This document shows positions 1 through 7,300 of a stretch of DNA of 10,613 bases, one piece after another (positions within the stretch are counted from its first letter, which is position 1; every line of letters starts with the position of its first letter). Source of the DNA: Merdiplasma sp905207905 (GTDB lineage: Bacteria; Bacillota; Clostridia; Lachnospirales; Lachnospiraceae); the NCBI GenBank assembly GCA_902475025.1, contig CABRXX010000082.1:1-10613 (forward strand), written 5' to 3'. Position numbers and translations under genes: made by a program. The notes under the pieces were generated by a model. The model saw only the letters and a list, made by a program, of their open reading frames with translations, searched no databases and was not told where the DNA came from.

Positions 1-84
1 GATAGCTCCGTAGCAGCTTGCATTGATCACGGAAGAAGGACCGCCTGACTGTCCAATAATCATTGCACCTTTTAATTCACTCAT
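1..84 (-). CDS. Phosphofructokinase, probably pyrophosphate-dependent (pfp-like), N-terminal fragment
   Basis: Only the first 28 codons are in the window; the rest lies beyond the left edge. The protein begins MSELKGAMIIGQSGGPSSVI and continues N-A-S-C-Y-G. The GQSGGPSxVINAS stretch is the phosphate-binding start of the phosphofructokinase fold. The GQSGGP form, rather than the GGDAPGMN seen in typical ATP-dependent PfkA, points to the long pyrophosphate-using type common in Clostridia. The enzyme phosphorylates fructose 6-phosphate in glycolysis in the cytoplasm. The start is set by ATG at 84, preceded by an AGGAGGA Shine-Dalgarno at 91-97 with six bases of spacing. It lies 110 bases downstream of the glycyl-tRNA synthetase on the same strand. 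The phosphofructokinase identification is firm; the phosphoryl donor is inferred. Confidence 0.8.
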   Translation of the reverse strand, partial: MSELKGAMIIGQSGGPSSVINASCYGAI

Positions 85-125
85 TTTCTTTCCTCCTGTA
101 AAATAGAAAATTGATAATTTATCTC

Positions 126-145
126 AAAACGGACAGATCCGTCTT
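126..145 (-). terminator. Weak hairpin after glyS, possible terminator
   Basis: Read on the minus strand, an 8-base-pair stem (126-133 with 138-145, one G-T pair) closes a four-base loop, and its 3' arm ends in four T. The stem is A/T-rich at its base and the T-run is short. Termination between the synthetase and the phosphofructokinase gene is therefore possible but not certain. A second small hairpin (5-base-pair stem around 169-181) lies just before it. Confidence 0.3.
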
Positions 146-194
146 AAACAGTTCCAACCGCCCCCAGCCGGGAGCGTCCCGCAAGCCTCTGCGT

Positions 195-1570
195 CTAAAA
201 ATCAAATTTATCCTCAAAGTAGGCTTTCAGATCTTCGATCTTTACCCGCTCCTGAGCCATGGTATCTCGATCGCGAACCGTCACTGCCCCATCCGTCTCA
301 GAATCAAAATCATAGGTCACGCAGAAAGGCGTGCCGATCTCGTCCTGCCTTCTGTAACGCTTTCCGATATTGCCTCTGTCGTCAAACTCACAGTTGTACT
401 TCTTTGCCAGCATGGAGTAAACCTTCTCTGCCCCCTCATTCAGCTTTTTGGAAAGAGGCAGCACGCCGATCTTCACAGGTGCCAGAGCCGGATGGAAATG
501 AAGCACAGTACGAGTATCACCGCCCTCCAGCTCCTCCTCATCGTAAGCGCTGCAGAGAAAGGCCAGCACTACACGGTCTGCTCCAAGAGAGGGTTCTACT
601 ACGTAAGGAATATATTTTTCCTTTTTCTCATCGTCAAAATAACTCATATCCTCGCCGGAAGTATTCTGATGCTGGGTCAGGTCATAGTCTGTCCGGTCTG
701 CAATGCCCCACAGCTCACCCCAGCCAAAGGGGAAGAGGAATTCGATGTCTGTGGTGCCTTTGCTGTAGAAACAAAGCTCCTCCGGATCATGATCCCTGGC
801 TCTCATCTCCTCATCTTTCATTCCAAGAGATTTCAGCCAGTTAATGCAGAAACTTCTCCAGTAATGAAACCAGTCCATATCGGTTCCCGGCTCGCAGAAA
901 AACTCCAGCTCCATCTGCTCAAACTCACGGGTACGGAAGGTAAAGTTGCCGGGGGTAATCTCATTCCGATCTGTCCGATACCGAAGGGAACTTTCTTTCT
1001 GGAGGTTCTCTGCACATTCTTAAAGTTTACAAAAATTCCCTGAGCAGTCTCCGGTCTTAAATACACGGTATTTTTTGCATCCTCCGTTACCCCCTGGAAG
1101 GTCTTAAACATCAGGTTAAACTGGCGGATATCGGTAAAATTGTGCTTTCCGCAGGAAGGGCAGGGAATGTTGTGCTCTTCCACAAAATTCTTCATCTCTT
1201 CCTGACTGAAAGCGTCAATGGGCTTTTCCAGTTCAATGCCTTTTTCCTGACAGTAATCCTCAATCAGCTTATCTGCACGAAAGCGCTCGTGACATTCCTT
1301 ACAGTCCATCAGAGGATCTGCAAATCCGCCCAGATGACCGGATGCCACCCAGGTCTGAGGATTCATCAAAATAGCGCAGTCCACGCCTACATTGTAGGGA
1401 TTCTCAGTGACAAACTTCTGCCACCAGGCCTTTTTTACATTATTTTTCAGTTCCACACCCAGGTTTCCATAATCCCAGGTATTTGCCAGACCGCCGTAAA
1501 TCTCGGAGCCGGGATATACAAATCCTCTGCCCTTTGCCAATGCAACGATCTTCTCCATGGTCTTTTCCAT
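195..1570 (-). pseudogene. glyQS: Glycine--tRNA ligase, dimeric (alpha2) type, disrupted by a frameshift
   Basis: This is a class II aminoacyl-tRNA synthetase that charges tRNA-Gly, here in two frames. The 5' part (833-1570 frame) starts MEKTMEKIVALAKGRGFVYP and includes two CxxC pairs (residues 90/93 and 137/140) and the YLRPETAQGIF core. It is correct up to PFGIGQIG at residues 197-202, then reads out of frame and stops. The 3' part (195-914 frame) resumes the family sequence exactly: NEITPGNFTFRTREFEQ, then motif 3 (LGADRVVLAF) and the anticodon-binding domain (HPALAPVKIGVLPLSKKL). The family has a G-K-[SA]-F-R-N-E segment where this gene goes straight from G to N-E. About 13 bases, including the motif 2 arginine codon, are thus missing at 964-968. 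With 13 bases restored the protein would be 462 residues, normal for the family. I chose ATG 1570 over the upstream in-frame ATG 1597 because AGGAGG lies just before it; the lipoprotein stop is 16 bases upstream. It is either a recent mutation or a sequence error. Symbol glyS is also used. Confidence 0.9.
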
Positions 1571-1586
1571 AGCTCTCCTCCTAAAT

Positions 1587-2309
1587 TTAGAATTCATAAA
1601 TAATATATAAATATGTTTTTTCCAGATCTGTCTGAGTCAGGGCAGCGCCATCCTTCTCTTCCACATACACTGCGGACGAGGGCAGCACCAGACCTTCCTC
1701 CTTCGCTTCTTCCGCCTGAGCGTCCCGCTTTACAGACTTCTTTCCTGTGGGTGAACCATTGGCGCTGACATAGAGCACGTTTCCCGGAACCTCCACCACA
1801 TGGTCGCTGTTGGTCACCAGCACCTGCTGCTCCTTATGTTTCAGAGGCTCCTCATTGGAAATAGCAGCCTGATCCGCCTGGCCATCCTCCACCTTCTTAA
1901 ACTGATTATAGAACAGGTATCCCTCCATCTCTGCTCCCAGCATGGAACCATTGTAGAATTTTACATTATTATACTCTGCATAGTCCTCTGCTGACTGGTA
2001 AACCATTTTCAGAGAAATCTGGTTTCCTTCCCACAAAAGCTCCTCCACTTTTACTGCGTCAGTGCCATGAAGCTGATTATACTCGCTGACAGAGCTGTTA
2101 ATCATCGTCTCCAGATCTTTGCTGTTGTAATAGCTTTGATCCAGCTTATCAATCACTGTCTCTGTCACAGTCCCATCCTTTTCTATCTTTAAAGTCGTCT
2201 CTGTAGGCGCTTTCTCGGATGGAAATTTCTCCTCCAGCATCTCGCAGCCGCTCAGCATCAGACTGCACAAAATCACTGCAGCCAGCTTCCCGGTTCTACC
2301 TGTTCTCAT
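1587..2309 (-). CDS. Lipoprotein of unknown function in the era-recO-glyS cluster
   Basis: I do not recognise a named family. The 240-residue protein begins with a basic n-region (MRTGRTGK), a hydrophobic stretch (LAAVILCSLML) and the lipobox LSGC with the modifiable cysteine at residue 22. It is therefore expected to be lipidated and held on the outer face of the membrane. The mature part is acidic and lysine/glutamate-rich, contains YYNSKDLETMINSSVSEYNQ and ends in YLYIIYEF. I see no catalytic motif and no further membrane segment. The start at 2309 is preferred because AGGAGG lies at 2317-2322 and the signal peptide then begins correctly. The frame is open back to a TTG at 2393, but that would bury the signal. 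It ends 16 bases before glyS, so the two are probably co-transcribed from the promoter at 2365-2393. Confidence 0.85.
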   Translation of the reverse strand: MRTGRTGKLAAVILCSLMLSGCEMLEEKFPSEKAPTETTLKIEKDGTVTETVIDKLDQSYYNSKDLETMINSSVSEYNQLHGTDAVKVEELLWEGNQISLKMVYQSAEDYAEYNNVKFYNGSMLGAEMEGYLFYNQFKKVEDGQADQAAISNEEPLKHKEQQVLVTNSDHVVEVPGNVLYVSANGSPTGKKSVKRDAQAEEAKEEGLVLPSSAVYVEEKDGAALTQTDLEKTYLYIIYEF

Positions 2310-2322
2310 TCTGTATCCTCCT

Positions 2323-2344
2323 AAAAACCGACAAAATTCGTCAG
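2323..2344 (-). terminator. Small hairpin plus T5 in the lipoprotein leader
   Basis: On the minus strand a 7-base-pair stem (2338-2344 with 2328-2334, two G-T pairs, loop 2335-2337) is followed directly by five T (2323-2327). The AGGAGG ribosome binding site of the lipoprotein gene comes right after. It resembles a weak intrinsic terminator for transcripts arriving from recO, or an attenuator for those from the promoter just upstream. The stem is weak and the function is inferred. Confidence 0.25.
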
Positions 2345-2364
2345 TTACCAAACCAATCCAATTC

Positions 2365-2393
2365 ATTATAGCCTTAAAGCCACATATTTTCAA
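2365..2393 (-). promoter_or_regulatory. Sigma-A type promoter for lipoprotein-glyS
   Basis: On the minus strand a -35 box TTGAAA (2388-2393, five of six consensus bases) and a perfect -10 box TATAAT (2365-2370) are separated by exactly 17 bases. Transcription would start near 2358, about 49 bases before the lipoprotein ATG at 2309. The -35 box overlaps the recO stop codon, so the lipoprotein and glyS can be made independently of era-recO. This is one of the best promoter matches in the window. Confidence 0.6.
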
Positions 2394-3070
2394 TAGAAAA
2401 TTTGCGGTTCCGGCATATCCACCATATCCTCCAGGATTTCCAGAGACTTCAGTCTCCTGTCGATCTGTCCCTCCCGAATTTTCTTCTGACGCTGCTTCAT
2501 TTCCTGCAGCACTTCCGGTTTCACCACAAAGGTGTACAGTTTTTGAATGGGAGCCTGGATCACATACTGGAAAGCAAACCGGGCCGCCTCCTGCAGGGTG
2601 GAATCATAAATCACATCCTGGGGAAATTCTCCGTTGATCACCATAAGTTTGACCTCAAACACCCAGCGCACCAGCTCATTGGGAAGTTTGGCATTTTCCA
2701 AAGCCCGCAGGGAAGCGTAAAGCAAATTCAACATTGCGGAGGCATCCAGATTCTCCCGGCCATAATAGTCCGCAAATTCCATAAAATAGAAGCCGTAGTA
2801 AACACCTTCAAAATCCGCTTTTAGCTCTGAAAAATAGTTGGAGATATCCGCCTGCACCAGGGTGTAGGCGCTTCTCCCCTCATAGAGCGTAAAAATCCCA
2901 AAAGAGAATGGGCTGGCTGCCGCCAGCAGCGAACTGTTTGGCTTTCTGGCTCCTCTGGCAAAGGCAGTAATCTTTCCCCGCTCCTTTGTCAGAAGCACTA
3001 CCCGCTTATCATATTCTCCTGACGGAACTGCCGACAGCACCATGCCGGTCAGCCTGATTCCCTGACTCAT
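2390..3070 (-). CDS. recO: DNA repair protein RecO
   Basis: RecO works in the RecFOR pathway: it binds single-stranded DNA and SSB and helps load RecA at gaps. The 226 residues start with the OB-fold expected of the family (roughly 1-80: LTGMVLSAVPSGEYDKRVVLLT and LLTKERGKITAFARGARKP). A helical domain follows with FMEFADYYGRENLDASAMLN and VFEVKLMVINGEFPQ. The protein contains no cysteine at all, so the four-cysteine zinc site found in many RecO proteins after the NGEFP-like position is absent. It is slightly shorter than the usual 240-260 residues. Its ATG follows the era stop codon with no base between them (TAG then ATG). The Shine-Dalgarno AAGGA lies inside the end of era, so translation is probably coupled. 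Confidence 0.93.
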   Translation of the reverse strand: MSQGIRLTGMVLSAVPSGEYDKRVVLLTKERGKITAFARGARKPNSSLLAAASPFSFGIFTLYEGRSAYTLVQADISNYFSELKADFEGVYYGFYFMEFADYYGRENLDASAMLNLLYASLRALENAKLPNELVRWVFEVKLMVINGEFPQDVIYDSTLQEAARFAFQYVIQAPIQKLYTFVVKPEVLQEMKQRQKKIREGQIDRRLKSLEILEDMVDMPEPQIFY

Positions 3071-3979
3071 CTAGATTTCCTTCTTATTGTATCCGAAATT
3101 CTTGATCATAAAATCGCTGTCTCTCCAGTCTTTCTTCACCTTCACCCAGAGCTGAAGATTCACCTTCATTTCCAGCATATTCTCAATTTCCCGACGCGCC
3201 TGGCTTCCAATTTTCCGAAGCATGGCGCCTCCTTTGCCAATAATGATGCCTTTGTGGGAATCCCGCTCACAGATAATGGTAGCTTCGATATCCATAATAC
3301 TTCCGTCCGGCCGCTCCGTCATTCTGTCAATAGCCACTGCGATACCATGAGGGATCTCCTCCTCCAGGCACCGCAGAGCTTTCTCCCGGATCAGTTCTGC
3401 TGCGATCTGCCGCTGCGGCTGATCCGTCACAGTATCCTCATCGTAGAAAGCCGGACCGTAAGGCAGGTACTTGAAAATAGCATCCAGCACTGCCTTCAGA
3501 TTCTTTCCCCGGAGGGCGGACACTGGAATCATGTCCGCAAAATCATAAATTTTCCGATAAGCCTCTAAAAATCCAGGTACTTTTTCCTTATCCACTGTAT
3601 CTACTTTATTCATCACCAAAATCACCGGCGTCCTGGTTTTCCGAAGCTGCTCTGCGATATGCTGATCCCGCTTGCCGATAAAATCAGAGGGCTCCACCAG
3701 CCACAGTATCACGTCTACCTCGCTTAAGGTGCGCTCCGCTACCGTCACCATATATTCGCCCAGCTTATTCTTTGCCTTATGGATTCCCGGTGTGTCCAGG
3801 AATACGATCTGTCCCTCCTTGCAGGTATACACTGTCTGTATCCTGTTTCTGGTGGTCTGAGGCTTATTGGAGGTGATGGCGATCTTCTGTCCGATCAGAT
3901 GATTCATCAGTGTAGACTTTCCCACGTTGGGCCTGCCGATCAAGGTGGCAAAACCGGATTTAAATTTTGTATTTTCCAT
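3071..3979 (-). CDS. era: GTPase Era
   Basis: Era is an essential GTPase that binds the 3' end of 16S rRNA and helps assemble the 30S ribosomal subunit. At 302 residues it has the normal length. The G motifs are all present: G1 GRPNVGKS (15-22), the G2 threonines in QTTRNRI (41-47), G3 DTPG (62-65), G4 NKVD (124-127) and G5 SAL (154-156). The C-terminal KH domain carries GKGG at 248-251 within IIIGKGGAMLRKIG and ends LWVKVKKDWR. The ATG at 3979 follows an AAGGAAG site near 3986-3992. It is the first gene of a tight pair with recO. The DNA before it is a 414-base stretch without a gene, and I could not pick out a convincing promoter there. Confidence 0.97.
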   Translation of the reverse strand: MENTKFKSGFATLIGRPNVGKSTLMNHLIGQKIAITSNKPQTTRNRIQTVYTCKEGQIVFLDTPGIHKAKNKLGEYMVTVAERTLSEVDVILWLVEPSDFIGKRDQHIAEQLRKTRTPVILVMNKVDTVDKEKVPGFLEAYRKIYDFADMIPVSALRGKNLKAVLDAIFKYLPYGPAFYDEDTVTDQPQRQIAAELIREKALRCLEEEIPHGIAVAIDRMTERPDGSIMDIEATIICERDSHKGIIIGKGGAMLRKIGSQARREIENMLEMKVNLQLWVKVKKDWRDSDFMIKNFGYNKKEI

Positions 3980-4071
3980 AAATTTCTTCCTTATCTATTT
4001 TCTGAAACCTTTTTCCCAAACGCGCTTCCTGTTGCTTCCTTTTTCTGTATTTGAACGCTCTACTTCTAAGT

Positions 4072-4190
4072 AAAAAAGTGGGGTTGCAAAATAATGGCTC
4101 CGGTGGATTTTCGGTGTGTTTTTCTCCGGAAATATGCTTTTTTTCGGTGAAAAATCACCCGAAAGGGTACCGCCGGAGGTATTTTGCAAC
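4072..4190 (-). repeat. Long nested inverted repeat with T-run, possible compound terminator of the M16C gene
   Basis: The outer arms match over 11 bases exactly (4083-4093 with 4180-4190) and again over 9 bases with one G-T pair (4098-4106 with 4170-4178). Inside sits a second hairpin (4142-4150 with 4155-4164, one bulge, four-base loop). Read on the minus strand, the outer stem is followed five bases later by six T (4072-4077). This could be an unusually long terminator for the peptidase gene or a degenerate mobile palindromic element. Confidence 0.5.
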
Positions 4191-4202
4191 ATCCCCTCCG
4201 CC

Positions 4203-4230
4203 TGCGGCGACATCTTCTCTGTTCGCCGCA
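4203..4230. repeat. Perfect 8-base-pair G/C-rich hairpin
   Basis: TGCGGCGA at 4203-4210 is the exact reverse complement of 4223-4230, with a 12-base loop. It directly abuts the dispersed repeat copy that begins at 4231. No T-run follows on either strand, so it is not an obvious terminator. Confidence 0.5.
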
Positions 4231-4282
4231 GTGCGATCCTGCGGAGCATTTTTGTTTCATAGGACGGAATTTCCTGTGAAAC
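4231..4282. repeat. Dispersed palindromic repeat, copy A
   Basis: The first 24 bases (GTGCGATCC..GCGGAGC..TTTTTG) match copy B at 9713-9736 at 22 positions. The following hairpin is preserved in place: 4254-4264 pairs with 4272-4282 over 11 base pairs with one G-T pair and a 7-base loop. Over the whole length the two copies agree at about three quarters of positions. Both are intergenic and in the same orientation. Confidence 0.55.
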
Positions 4283-4332
4283 ATGGAAAGCTGCGTCCCG
4301 CAGCCAGCTGCTGGGAATCTGCCCCTCGCAGC

Positions 4333-4372
4333 ATGCGCCAAATATCCGCACAAGCGCGGCTTCCTGGCGCAT
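4333..4372. repeat. Inverted repeat next to the end of the M16C gene
   Basis: ATGCGCCA at 4333-4340 and TGGCGCAT at 4365-4372 are exact reverse complements. Between them lies a smaller CCGC/GCGG stem. It sits 21 bases beyond the peptidase stop codon. There is no T-run, so an intrinsic terminator role is not supported; it may protect the 3' end of the transcript or be part of a larger repeat. Confidence 0.4.
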
Positions 4373-4393
4373 AGCTTGCAGGAATTAGGCTTT

Positions 4394-7300
4394 CTAAAAT
4401 TCCTCCAGCTTCATAAACAGATCTGACTCTGCTTTCAGCTTCTCCTCATTGCCCAGAACACAGATACAATTCTGGTCAAGAACCGCCTGCATGAAAGGCG
4501 CCAGCCTGTGGATATCCTCCTGGGAGGCGGAAAGCACCTGATCCCTCTCCTGCTGGATACGCTCCTCTGTGAGGCCGCAGATCCATGCATTCATGGATCT
4601 TCTGCCAAGAGCTGCAGGATTCAGGGGCGTATCCATCTCACCAATGGTTCCGATGACATACTTTGTCATATCCCTTTCTTCCACTGTAAACTGCTCCAAA
4701 TAAGCCGGAATCCCTTCATAAACCTGATTGGTGCCCCTAAGATGAGGATCCCTGAAGGAGACAAAATTCGAATCTCCATTTCTTCCAAAGCTGCCGCTGC
4801 AGCCATAGGCGCCTCCCTTAACCCGAATATTCGTCCACAGATACTCGTAGCTCATGATCACCTTCAGCACGCGAAGCGCCCCTGTATAATCAAAGCCTTT
4901 TTCTTTAAAGTTTCCGCTGCGGGCTACATACTGTACCTTGGCAGGGGTAAGAAAACCTTCATTTTTCTTTTCTGGTTTTAATCCGGTCAGATACTTCAAA
5001 GAGGAGCGCTCTGGTTTCCTGTCTATTTCTGCCTTTCCTTCCTCTGTTTTAGCCTCCCCGGCCGCCTGGAAGCCGCCCTCCAGGTGTCCGTCAGCAGCAA
5101 ATTCTGCCATCTCTTTTGCCAGGCTCTCCGTCAGCGGCCGCAGCTCTTTCAGCACAGCTTCATCTGCCGTCACATCCAGAATTATTCCCTGAGGCTTCAA
5201 CACCTTTTTCAGCACCTTTTTCAGCTGCTGCTTTAAGAATCCCTTTTTCTCTTCAAAATGTTTTTCCAGATCTTCCAGTGTCTGATAAAATTCAATTCCG
5301 CTAATGCTGTCATTTAACACATACACCGGTGAAAAATAGGACATGGAGCGGACTGCCGCCGTAGCGCTTCCGCTGGAATTAAGCCGGGCAGAGGTCCTGG
5401 ATTTTAATTTACTTACAATCTCCTTCAGCCGTTTTTCCTGCTCTAAATTGGATGTAAAGAGGATTTCCCGGATCATCTGGAAACAATACTCCAGCTTATC
5501 ATAGAGTGTGCGCACCTGCACGCCAAGGGCTGCCCGAACCAGCTCCTTGTTCTCCTCATTTGGAAATACGCTGATTCCCGGCGTGATTCCTCCCGTATTC
5601 CGGTTGATCTCATTGTACAGATCCTGATACCCGTAATGCTCCGTGTCTACCATACCCAGTACATTTTTCAAAATTCCAAAATAGGGCAGCTCCTCCCGCT
5701 CCAGGCTGGAAGCGTCAAAAAGCAGGTTCAGGTAAGCGATTCCGTTGGTGGGATAATCGTGGTACAGCACCTGGGTGCCGTTCCAATTTTCTTCTCTTGT
5801 CTTAAAAGGAGCCGCTTCTTTTTTCAGATCCTCTCTGGAGAGCATGGGAATGGCCTGCAGCTCCTCCTGGGTGGAGGGAGTCTCCTGAAATCCACGAAGT
5901 TTTGCTGTTTTTTCTATCAGCCCCCGCACCTCGGCTTCGCTCATCCCCTCTTTGATCTTCTGAAGCCTGCGTCTGGTATCTTCCTCCATCCTGGCTGTCA
6001 GCCCCTTTTCCGGAGCTACCACAACCAGGGAGGCGTGGGGATTGTCCAGTATCCAGGTCTGTATCAGTTGCTCATAATATCCGGTACCCACCTGCTGTTT
6101 CAAAAATTCAAAATCATCCAGCTGCTTTAAATAATCAAAGGGATGCCGGTCGCTGTAAAGCCAGCTGTCAAACACATCAATTCCATACATCAGCCCCTTA
6201 GGGAAGCTGCCGTAGTCTGCCTCCCGGAACTTAAACTCCATAATATTAATGGCGGCCTGGAGAGCATTTTCAGAGATTCCCTCTTTTACGATTTTCTCCA
6301 GCGTCCCTCGGATCACCTCCAGAAACCGCTCTTTGTCAGAGGCATTTCCATTCTTTGCGATCACCGAGAACACGGGCTGGCAGATCCCGCTGTCATAGGA
6401 GCTCATAATATCCTTTCCGATTCCTTCATCCAGAAGGTTCTCTTTCAGAGGCGCTCCCGGAGCCTCTAAAAGGGCGTACTCCAACACCGCAAAGGCGCTG
6501 GCCAGCTTCGTATCCAGGCTGGTTCCCACCACAGTGCTGAAGGCCAAAAAGGTATTGTCCTCCTCCGTATCTCCCTGGGCAATGGAATACTTCCGATAAA
6601 CTTCCTGCATATTTGCAAAAGGCTTCTGGAGTTTTATCTCAGAATCTACCGGATGATACGCAAACTGGCTTAAATATTCCTGATCCATCCAGTTTAAGCG
6701 CTCTTCAAAATCCATATCACCGTACAGATAAATGTAACTGTTGGAGGGATGATAGTATTTTCGGTGGAAATCCAAAAAGGCCTCATAGGACAGCTCCGGA
6801 ATCACCTCCGGATCTCCCCCGGACTCATAATAATAGGTATTATCCGGAAACAGGGAACTTAAAATCTCCCGCTCCAGCACATCTTCCGGTGAAGAAAAGG
6901 CCCCCTTCATCTCATTGTAAACAACTCCGTTATAAACCAACGCATCCTCCGGCTTTTCTATCTGATAGCTCCAGCCCTCCTGGCGGAAAATTTCCTCTTT
7001 CTGATAAATATTGGGGAAAAACACCGCATCCAGGTATACGTGCATCAGATTTGCAAAATCCCTGTCATTGCAGCTGGCTACCGGATACATGGTCTTATCC
7101 GGATAAGTCATGGCATTCAAAAAGGTATTCACGGATCCCTTAACCAACTCCACAAAGGGATCCTTTGAAGGAAACTTTCTGCTTCCGCACAGCACGGAAT
7201 GCTCCAGAATATGGGCCACTCCCGTACTGTCCCCGGGGACGGTGCGGAATGCGATATTAAACACCTTATTCTCATCCTGATTTTCCAGCACCATCACTCT

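Larger units (their letters stand above)
3980..4393. other. 414-base stretch without a gene, rich in inverted repeats
   Basis: This gap between the M16C peptidase and era holds no convincing gene. Three overlapping frames stay open across parts of it, but they lack ribosome binding sites and follow the palindromes rather than any protein family. In order the gap contains a T6 run and nested inverted repeat (4072-4190), a perfect 8-base-pair hairpin (4203-4210 with 4223-4230), a dispersed repeat with an 11-base-pair hairpin (4231-4282), a 6-base-pair hairpin (4290-4295 with 4299-4304), and an 8-base-pair perfect inverted repeat (4333-4340 with 4365-4372). The roughly 90 bases next to era (3980-4071) are A/T-rich on average and should hold its promoter, but no clear match is visible. 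Confidence 0.7.

Noticed and set aside
833..914. Programmed frameshift in glyS instead of a lesion
   Set aside because: No slippery sequence is present at 964-968, and four conserved residues including the catalytic arginine are missing, which ribosomal slippage could not restore.
111..1043. Long plus-strand open frame of 310 codons across the glyS region
   Set aside because: It is the antisense shadow of glyS. Its translation resembles no protein family and it has no ribosome binding site.
1571..1590. Possible T-box leader for glyS
   Set aside because: Only 16 bases separate the lipoprotein stop from glyS, and the 80-base gap before the lipoprotein is too short and lacks T-box elements.
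1571..1597. Upstream start of glyS at ATG 1597
   Set aside because: It would overlap the end of the lipoprotein gene and adds MNSKFRRRA, which is the translated ribosome site. ATG 1570 follows AGGAGG and matches the family start.
2310..2393. Longer lipoprotein starting at the TTG at 2393, overlapping the recO stop
   Set aside because: It would place 28 residues before an otherwise perfect lipoprotein signal, and the good AGGAGG site belongs to the ATG at 2309. The TTG is part of a -35 box.
3995..4374. Three overlapping open frames (two minus, one plus) in the gap before era
   Set aside because: They lack ribosome binding sites, overlap in opposite senses, and run through nested palindromes and the dispersed repeat. 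Their protein sequences look like translated repeat DNA.
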